This document shows, piece after piece, positions 56,656-64,000 of a stretch of DNA of 64,000 nucleotides. The DNA lies in assembly GCF_022682495.2 (NCBI RefSeq), contig NC_071387.1, forward strand, positions 149,776,347-149,840,346, written 5' to 3'. This DNA comes from Desmodus rotundus. Its lineage: Eukaryota > Chordata > Mammalia > Chiroptera > Phyllostomidae. The first letter of the stretch is position 1; every line of letters starts with the position of its first letter. The notes under the pieces were generated by a model. The model was not told the origin of the DNA and ran no database searches. It worked only from the letters and a program-made list of their open reading frames with translations. The translations under genes were made by a program, and so were the position numbers.

Positions 56656-58244
56656 TGATGTTGCAGACTTCACCGGCCCACAGCCCACCATCGCAGCCAC
56701 AGGACGGTAGGGTATCCCACCCAGATTGCTCCTCCCTTTCTCCCAGGCTTCATGCTCTTGCATTTATCTCCAGCATACTTCTCCTTGCCCAGGCTTATTG
56801 CACTTTAAAACAACCATCTGTTTATTTACCATCTAAAAATGTACCTTTGCCAAGAAGTGATGGTCAATTTTTTACTTTCATATGCTCAGCATTGAAAAAT
56901 AGTCCTTTTACAAAAATATTTCTTGGATATCTGGAATTGTTTACTGAAATTCCAGGAAGGCCTAAGAAGTCTGGCTAGCTTATATAAAATAGAGAGACTG
57001 ATGATGAAAAAAAGGTGTAAAAACTTGACCTTATCTTGTTGTATGATGTGTCCACTCAGTCATGGGGTCCTATTTGACATTTACTTCAATACATTGTTTT
57101 AAATAACACAATGAAGCCAACAGGGCTACTGTCTCTTGAGTCATCAAGGATTGACTAATGAGAAATCTTAGTCAGAATGAATCACCTTATTTAGACCTTG
57201 AGGAACCTGAGCTTTCTGGTCTCCTGTGCAGACATGCTCTGGAAGCCTCTCCTTGCTGGCACTCTTGCAGGGAAGCTGCTGAGTGAAGCTGTCTGCCGGT
57301 GCTGCAGCTCCCTGGCACAGGCAATGGCAAAGTCCACTCTAGCTAAAAGGCGTCTTTTGCACTGTGGGTGAGAATGGCTGCTTTAGAAAATGGCTTTTTC
57401 AATTCCTAATACTATTTTTCTATGTGCTATCATATTTTCAAAGCACTAATCCTTAATCCTTATGAAGAAGATCCTTTGCAAGACCCTACTTGTATTTTGC
57501 AATGCCTCTCTTAAGCCTTCCCTAATGTGTGTCCAGTAACTTGGATTCATTCTTGGCTTTGCAATTTAGACGGTTACTTTATCTCTGCCGGTAAAACTCT
57601 TCTCTTTGTTGTTTCCGCTTAATTCGGATTAATTAAATAGACACTATCACAACAGGGCTACATTACCCACTCTCTACAAAATGGAAAGGTCTACATGCTG
57701 AGGACTCACTGGAGACAATAGTCTTATTTGGTTTGGTCCATTTTAAGTGATGGAAAATATACTTTGTCTGAAATCCCACATCTCAGCCCTGAAGTCTGAG
57801 TTCTAAGACTGCAAAGAAACTACCGATCAAATTACTAACATTGTTATTAAGAAACATACTGTCGATGGAAATACAAATCTCTACTTTGAAAACTAAAATT
57901 AGGATTATCTTTGGTGTTTAATAAACCCTGCCAGGCTGAGTCAACCATCTATGGCTCATGGGAAAAATCAAGAAAGATTCTAGGCAAACTGGGAAATAAA
58001 TATAGTTCAATTTTGAGGTATTTCTACCTTTCTTTTTTGCTTCCCTTCTTACCCCCCCATTCCATTTTCTCACTTATTTAATAACTTTTCTCAAACACCA
58101 ACCATGAACCACATACTGTTAGGCTCTAGAGATGCAACTTTAAGTGAGTCAGACGTAGTTTTCACCCAGTGGAGGATATAGGAGTAAGCAATGACAACAC
58201 ATTGGATCGTATGCCCCATTTGTCATATAAAGGGCGTGCCACCT
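56656..58244. other. Unassigned DNA with one exon-like segment
   Basis: No gene or named repeat recognised. 57232-57367 is bounded by splice-like signals and is discussed as a finding. Confidence 0.45.
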
Positions 58245-58448
58245 GCCCTGGCCAGTTAGCTCAGTTGGTTATAGCATCATCCCGAAAGGCCAAGGTTGCA
58301 AGGACAATTCCTAGTCAGGGCACATACAAGAATCAATCAATTAATGTATAAATAAGTATAACAACAAATTGATATGCCTCTCTCTCAATCTCTGTCTCTC
58401 TCTCCACCTCCTTTCCTCTGTCTCTAAAATCAATAAATCAAAAAAAAT
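58245..58448 (+). mobile_element. Ves SINE, diverged
   Basis: It starts GCCCTGGCCAGTTAGCTCAG, with A box TAGCTCAGTTGG and a decayed B box (GGACAATTCC), then AGTCAGGGCACATACAAG, a TC-rich run and AATCAATAAATCAAAAAA. The shape of its right half (AATCAATTAATGTATAAATAAG) marks an older Ves subfamily than the copies at 26 and 62 kb. Confidence 0.88.
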
Positions 58449-59549
58449 TAAAGTGTTTGCTCACCAATCCCTGGCATGATAATGGTTACTGTCACTCAGT
58501 ATGATTGGATTTGCAAGGCCTGTTAATTCTGCCTAGGTGGGGTGGCTATGCCTGCAATTTGTGTTGTTGCCACAAGGGCATAGAATAAAGCCCGGGATTT
58601 CCATCATGTGTTCCAGCTGGCTTTCACCTGGCAATGTCTCAGAATAGTTAGCATGAAATTGAGCCGCGTTTTCCTTTTATATAAAAGAAGTAGTTCCTAA
58701 ACTAACAATATAACTAGAAAACTACTCATTAACATTGCTGATTGTAAGCCATATAAAATACAGCTTTAAAACTACATAAAATAAGATGTAAAGTGATGCA
58801 AACCCATATAAGAAGTTGGTGCTTTCCATCACAGCATTCTTTGACTTCTGTCACAACTTGTCTAATTTAATGCGGTGCTTCTGAGGCCCAAACAAAATAT
58901 CTCCCTGTCTTGAGTTTTAGAATGGGAAACATTTGCACCGTATGTAGTCATCGGATTGTGCTTTGGAGCTCCTGAGTGGAAGCTTGCCTCTTCGACCCAC
59001 TCCCTGGATGAGACGTGGAATTAGACACGGGATCAAGTTTTTAACCGTCTCCTTCTTATTTACTAGGCAGACCCCACGCCCCCTCCCATAATATCCCTGA
59101 ACCAGAATTTCACCAGCCTTCCAACCTGGAGAACCCTCCTTCACAATCCTGGCCAGATCCTTTGTGCCTCAGCCAGAGTAAAAAGAACAGAAGACTGACA
59201 TATGAATGCAAGGAAATTACCCAGAGATAATCTCTTTGAGTCAGAAAAATACATGACCTCTGACAACTCCTCCAGCTAATTCACTCTGAGATTTTTTCTG
59301 AACAGCATACTTGTTTGAGGGGTGTCTTATACATAATGGTGTAAGATTACTCTAACTATGGTTTATGTATTCAAATTTTGCTTTACCAGAGGATTATCTT
59401 TCTTAATTGATTGTTATGGATATTTTCTACTTCTCAAAAGGCTTTGAGATGACTTGCACAAAAACCACACATACAATTAAACTCTAAGGTCACAAAAAAC
59501 AAGGGTAAAAAGAGAAAGAGAGAAAACCTCTTCTCAGAGCCAGCCCAAC
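58449..59549. other. Unassigned DNA
   Basis: No gene or named repeat recognised; the frame at 58917-59144 (minus) has no domain. Confidence 0.5.
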
Positions 59550-59785
59550 CTTTGCCCCATTGTATTGATACCTGGAGGAAATCTGGCCTGAGAGACCACC
59601 CACAACACGGAACAGCACTTACTCGGTGCTGTGCACGTCACCCTCACCCTCCACTGTACTGGGATTCTCTGAGAACTACAGACCGTCTCAGCCGACTTTT
59701 GTATGCACAGCGCCTTGGCAGACGCTGGCTACTGGCTGGATCTTCAATAACAGTTGCTGAGTTCACTCTGATTTTCTGAATTTCC
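59550..59785 (+). repeat. Possible L2 3' end (weak)
   Basis: CACTGTACTGGGATTCTCTGAG, TTTTGTATGCACAGCGCCTTGGCAG and ATCTTCAATAACAGTTGCTGAG are compatible with a strongly decayed L2 tail. The 75-codon frame at 59552 is incidental. Confidence 0.35.
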
Positions 59786-60714
59786 ACTCTATTTCTGTAT
59801 AAACCTGTGCTTTATTTTTTCTTTTTAATGTTTTAACATATAATTTAAATATACTAAAATATAAGAACAATTTTAAAACATAGTTTTATGTGATTTCCCG
59901 AGATATTAAGATATTAGTCTATAAAGATTTAAGATGAGACTCTTCCCTGAGTGATTTGTATTTTAAAGTCTAGAGGAAACTGCCCTCCCTTTTCTGCCAT
60001 TCTGTCACTTTTGCTGCCCTAGAATGTTGAAATAACGGCTACACCCAGCAGACAACCTTACCACAGAGACACGTGGAGAACATGAGCTTTGAACCACGGT
60101 GGCATCCGCCTTCCCACCACTCTTGCCACCATCACCTTTCCCTCTTTGCAGCCAGAGACACCGTTCTGCTACCACTCAGAAAATCATTATAAGTGAAGAT
60201 CTGATTTTTTAACTCCAAACGACCCCTCACAGAGGGTGACTGATCACTGTCAAACAGTATTTGTAAATAGTACCACACACAATTTACCTTAGAGCTTCAG
60301 AATCTTATCAGCATTTTCTAAAAGATATCAGATCACCGGGATAAAATTGTATACTTTTATTATTCAGCGTGAAGGTTTAAAGTAAAGGCAGAAAGATGAT
60401 TGAGTGATTGCAAACTAAAGCCAATAAAGTTGAAGGAACTTGTCAATTCAATCAGAAAAAAAAAAAAAAAGGAAGAACTGAAGAGAACAAATGGTCATAA
60501 ATGAGGCTGGTGGGGCAAGAGGTCTGAGGGTCCCTAGAACACAGCTGACTTCCGAGGAGGTTGGGGGATGAAGAAGCGGGGGAGAAGCGGCTGGGAACTC
60601 ATGTGTTAAGCAGCGCAATGGACAGTGCCCAAGGAGGTGGCGGACTCAGCCTTCTGCAGCAGACAAAATCTGGAATCCAGCAGGCAATAGACGGCTTCGT
60701 GGCTTTGAGTGGGC
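59786..60714. other. Unassigned AT-rich DNA
   Basis: No gene or named repeat recognised. An A15 run lies near 60456. Confidence 0.5.
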
Positions 60715-60930
60715 CAGTAATAATCACAATGGGAGCAGCTTACACTTATTAGCACTTTCTTTCTACACATATTGTCTCATTGAATTCTCGCAATTCTGTG
60801 AGGTAGATACTACGAAAGATGAAGAAAGTGAGATGACCATACTAAGGAGTGGTTAGGTCACTTGCCAAAGCTCAAGGTGGTCAGGCCAGCTTTCAACCCA
60901 GGCAGTTTAAGGCTAGAGATCCACTGTTGG
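60715..60930 (-). mobile_element. MIR SINE
   Basis: The reverse complement of MIR: CAGCTTACACTTATTAGCAC, ACATATTGTCTCATTGAATTC, CTGTGAGGTAGATACTACG, GTTAGGTCACTTGCCAAAGC and TTTCAACCCAGGCAGTTTAAG. Confidence 0.8.
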
Positions 60931-61365
60931 CCTCACAGGACATACACTCTATGTGCTGTGAGCTCAGTCAATACAGAGTCCAGAGAGCAGGCCACAGGAG
61001 AGAAAAGGTAAGAGCTGGGGAAGTGGGCTAAAACTGCCTGGAAAGTTAGGCTAGTAAACTGAGTCAGAAGCCAGCATGTTGGGGAAAGGAGAGGCTCCAA
61101 CAGAGAGGTCACACAGCATTCACATCTGGCACACCAGATTCAACCCGTGTGTGGGCGGACACACACTAGGCCCAGGAGAACAAAGACTAAGGCCCTCGAT
61201 CTACTGATCTACTTTCAGGCCTGGGCAGCACTGTAGCAAAGACGATGCTGATCCTGCAGTGGTTGTGGGGGTGGGAGGAAGGAGAGCGGGGAAGATGAGT
61301 TGACCAGAAACTGCTACCTCTCACACAGCCCATCAAGCACATCTCAGAAACTGAAGGTGACTTCA
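60931..61365. other. Unassigned DNA
   Basis: No gene or named repeat recognised. Confidence 0.5.
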
Positions 61366-61445
61366 GAAGAGCCTGTCCTATACAGAGGGCCAATAAACAT
61401 TTCAAAAGATGCTCAATATCACTAATCATCAGAGAGATGCAAATT

Positions 61446-61524
61446 GATGTAGAATTGTGCACCTGGAAACTATATAATTTTGTTAACCAGCATCACCCCA
61501 GTAAATTCAATAAAAAGGAAAAAA
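61446..61524 (+). mobile_element. 79-bp L1 3'-tail micro-insertion
   Basis: ATGCAAATT occurs at 61437-61445 and 61525-61533. Removing the sequence between restores a normal L1 text (AGATGCAAATTAAAACCAC). The insert reads TGTGCACCTGGAAACTATA, ATTTTGTTAACCAGCATCACCCC and AATTCAATAAAAAGG, which is the last part of another L1 3' UTR and its A tail. It is an extremely 5'-truncated retrotransposition event. Confidence 0.85.
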
Positions 61525-61991
61525 ATGCAAATTAAAACCACATCAAGATGTCGCCTCCCACCTGCTAGAATGGCTATCATCAATAAATCAACAAACAAGT
61601 GTTGAAAAGAATATATGCATCCTATGTTCACTGCAGAATTATTTACAATAGCCAAGCTATGGAAGTAACCAAAGAGCACATCAATAGACAAGTGGAAAAA
61701 AGTTGTGGTACATATATACAATGAAATATTACTAGGCCATAAAAAGATGAAATCTTGTCATTTGCCAACAGCAAATGTATGGACCCAGAGGAAATTATAC
61801 TAAGTGAAATATGTCAGCCAGAATAAGACAAATGCCATATGATTTCACTTATATGTGGAATCTAAAGCACAAAATAAATGAACAAACAACAAAGAAACTA
61901 CGAGAAGACTCGTAGATGCAGAGAGCTGACTGTTGGTTGCCAGGGGTGGAGGGAGGTGTTGGAGGACTAGGTGAAAAAAGGTAAAGGAATT

Positions 61992-62227
61992 GCCCTGGCT
62001 GGTGTGGCTCAGTGGATTGGGTGCCAGCCTGCAAACCAAAAGGTTGCTGGTTCAATTCCCAGCCAGGGCACATGCCTGGGTTGCGGGCCAACTTCCCAGC
62101 TGGGCAGGGTGGGAGGTGTGAGAGGCAACTGATGATACATCTCTTGCACACTGATGGTTCTCTCTCTCTCTCTTTCTCCCTCTCTTCCTTTCTCTAAAAT
62201 AAACAATTAAAATCTTTTTAAAAAATG
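61992..62227 (+). mobile_element. Ves SINE in the L1 3' UTR
   Basis: AAGGAATT at 61984-61991 and 62228-62235 is the target duplication. A box TGGCTCAGTGG (62005-62015) and B box GGTTCAATTCC (62049-62059) are close to tRNA consensus, the best of all Ves copies here. A (TC)n run and AAATAAACAATTAAAATC tail follow. Confidence 0.93.
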
Positions 62228-62460
62228 AAGGAATTAAGAAATACAAATTGGTAGTTATGAAATAGTCACAGGGATGTAAAGTACAGCATAGGGAATACAG
62301 TCAATAATCGTATAACTATGTATGGTGCCAGGTGGGTACTAGAAATATTGGGGGAGCACTTTGTAAAGTATGACCATCACACCACTATGCTGTACACCTG
62401 AAACTAATACAAAACTATATTGAAAGTAAACTGTAATTGAAAAAAAATTTTAAAGGAGAA

Positions 62461-62841
62461 GAAAAGCCTGTCTTACCTTGAAATCCCAATAAAGACCTGG
62501 GTTTCACCCGTGAACTTTGTAGCAGGTACAGCTAATTCAAAAAGGGCTGGTATTAAAATTAAATCCCAAGCCCTCTAAAATGTTACATTTTTAGACAGGT
62601 GAGCAAAGTGTTAAAGCTCAAAGAGCTTCTTCATTCGCTGTCAGAATGAATCGTCCTGTTGCCAGCTCTGATGGTGGCCAATGACACTGCCCTGCTCCGA
62701 GCGTTAGTGTGGGTCTCTCACCTCATTTCATCTGATCCAGTGCTGAAGGGATCTGATGAACCCAACCCGGAACAGCCCTTCCCGCAGACAGTAGAGGCCA
62801 TCTGGACCCAGACACTTCTGCTGCAGACGGTAATGAAGTAG
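62461..62841. other. Unassigned DNA
   Basis: No repeat recognised. Frames on both strands between 62659 and 62911 overlap and have no domain. Confidence 0.5.
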
Positions 62842-63040
62842 CAGGGCTGTCCAACCTGCAGCCCACGGGCCGCAGGCAGCCCAGGATGGCTGTGATTGCA
62901 GACCAGCACAAAACTGTAAATTTACTTAAAACATCATGAGATTTTGTTTGTGATTATGTGTTGCAATATATTTAATGGGTGGCCCAAGACAACTCTTCTT
63001 CCAGTGTGGCCCAGAGACGCCAAAAGGTTGGACACCCCTG
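62842..63040 (+). mobile_element. hAT-type DNA element relic
   Basis: The ends CAGGGCTGTCCAACCTG and AGGTTGGACACCCCTG are complementary. The interior GGGCCGCAGGCAGCCCAGG, TTACTTAAAACATCATGAG, TGTGGCCCAGAGACGCC follows a known common mammalian hAT-Charlie-like element whose name I cannot give with certainty. A target duplication is not clear. Confidence 0.75.
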
Positions 63041-64000
63041 ATAGGGTCTTAAGCCAGGGCCTTCAAACAAAAAGATTCGAGAATGATGAGGTCAACCGTG
63101 GATAGGTAGGAAACAGATTACTAAGAGGTTAAAAGAACTGGAAGCACGCTGCAGCATTCATTGCACAGAGGTAGGTGTGAGTAGTGAGAGAGAATGCCTG
63201 TCCTAAGGCTGTGACAGCGGTTCAGCGGGAATGATCGGGCTGGTGGCTGGGCTCTGCCACCATCACCTTGGTCTTGTTCCACCACCTTCTTTTGTCCTGC
63301 TCTGGTTGGGGGCTCGTTGTAAGCTCTGGGACTGGTTTTTCTGAATAAGAATAGTTTATTTTTACCAAATGCTTAGAACTGTTGGGTTTTGTCCTAAATT
63401 GTTTATAAATAATTCATTTAATGAGCAATTTCAGGTCCCTAGGAGGACTTGAGCAGCAAAGAGGTCTCTGATGATTTATTCTAAGAATCCAAAGTTTCTT
63501 ACCTCCCAGCATATATGGAGGTTTCTTACATAGTAAATGTCAAGACACTATTTCCAATTCCTTAGGGCAGCTTCAGAGGAGGTTTGCTAGATACACCCTG
63601 GGAGGTTTGAGATTAAGCAAATGATACATTTACTGATAATGAGGTTAGCTCTTTCATTGTGACCTGAGGGTCACATAATCCAATCTGGTGTCTTCTTCTA
63701 CATGAATAGATGATGTTTATACAATCAACTCAACTGGCTGTGTATTGGGCCAAAACAAACGGGAAATGGCTACAGAGCGGGTCAACCTTGCCATCATCTG
63801 CTTTTTTCTGCGATTTAAACACAGTCTAAATTGCTAAACCCTAGAATTCATAATAAAAGGAAGTTATACTACTTTCTTAAGGAGTTTAATAAACGCGATG
63901 CCTTTTTCTGAGGCTATATGTAATGGGTCCATGTCAGGAACATAGAAACAAGACAGAAAGAACAACTTGGCCTTTCAGGGCCTCTCAAGTCAGAGAAGGC
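63041..64000. other. Unassigned DNA to the window end
   Basis: No gene or named repeat recognised. Confidence 0.5.

Larger units (their letters stand above)
61381..62460 (+). mobile_element. L1 LINE 3' end with two nested insertions
   Basis: GAAGAGCCTGTCCTA (61366-61380) and GAAAAGCCTGTCTTA (62461-62475) are a 15-bp target duplication with two changes. Inside: ORF2 end (ACAATAGCCAAGCTATGGAAG, GAAATCTTGTCATTTGCC, TATGATTTCACTTATATGTGG) and a 3' UTR with CCACTATGCTGTACACCTGAAAC and an A tail. It is 5'-truncated, with no catalytic domain. It carries a 79-bp insert at 61446 and a Ves at 61992. Confidence 0.88.

Noticed and set aside
61992..62227. tRNA gene suggested by good A and B boxes
   Set aside because: The boxes belong to a Ves SINE with a target duplication and A-rich tail; no cloverleaf with an acceptor stem is formed.
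62640..62911. Overlapping frames of 60-63 codons before the hAT relic
   Set aside because: They overlap on both strands, have no domain, and two of them run into the hAT element.

Overview
This is mammalian nuclear DNA, and the lineage is most likely a bat of the Yangochiroptera. The strongest pointer is four to five copies of a tRNA-derived SINE that opens GCCCTGGC..GTGTGGCTCAG, carries Pol III A and B boxes and ends in a TCTC-rich stretch plus an A-rich tail; this is the Ves SINE of yangochiropteran bats. The window also holds three HAL1 (half-L1) retrotransposons, a type known to have amplified in bats, together with Laurasiatherian-style L1 3' ends and the old layers shared by placental mammals (MIR, L2, MLT1, MER20). 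Nothing is bacterial or viral in layout, and there are no operons.

I find no host protein-coding gene, exon set, tRNA, rRNA or named ncRNA that I can defend. The long open frames are explained by transposons or by low-complexity DNA. The window reads as intergenic or deep-intronic DNA built from layers of retrotransposons. By hand tally roughly 25 kb of the 64 kb can be assigned to repeats; the rest is unassigned, AT-rich and presumably older.

Layout. 1-510: 3' end of an L1. 0.5-9.6 kb: mostly unassigned DNA with a possible LTR and a 104-bp segment between 15-bp direct repeats. 9.6-15.4 kb: an old L1 3' end, L2, MIR, a possible LTR, and a MER20 with its 8-bp target duplication. 15.5-18.9 kb: an MLT1 LTR split by an L1, then a HAL1 on the minus strand (HAL1-A), then a short coding-like relic. 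20.1-21.1 kb: a deleted mariner. 25.5-30.9 kb: L1 pieces of several ages, two carrying Ves insertions. 32.4-34.9 kb: a second HAL1 on the plus strand (HAL1-B), inverted relative to HAL1-A. 37.6-39.6 kb: a third, complete HAL1 of another subfamily (HAL1-C) with a 12-bp target duplication and an ORF1 broken by one stop. 43.0-43.4 kb: a 362-base uninterrupted purine run. 44.8-45.0 kb: an isolated CpG cluster. 45.4 and 46.7 kb: two related hAT-type elements. 47.1-48.9 kb: an L1 on the minus strand. 51.2-51.4 kb: a 175-bp foldback. 53.7-54.9 kb: an old L1. 56.1-56.7 kb: MER20-type DNA split by a Ves. 61.4-62.5 kb: an L1 that received both a 79-bp micro-insertion of an L1 tail and a Ves. 62.8-63.0 kb: a hAT relic.

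The parts relate through one machinery. L1 supplies the reverse transcriptase; HAL1 (ORF1 only) and Ves (no protein) are inferred to be mobilised by it in trans, which fits their A-rich tails, their target duplications and a 3' tail shared between the HAL1s and the L1 at 15.7 kb. The observations I rank highest are the three HAL1 copies with in-frame TGA codons at nearly the same place in ORF1, and the unexplained foldback at 51.2 kb. All family names come from recognition by eye, without a database search.
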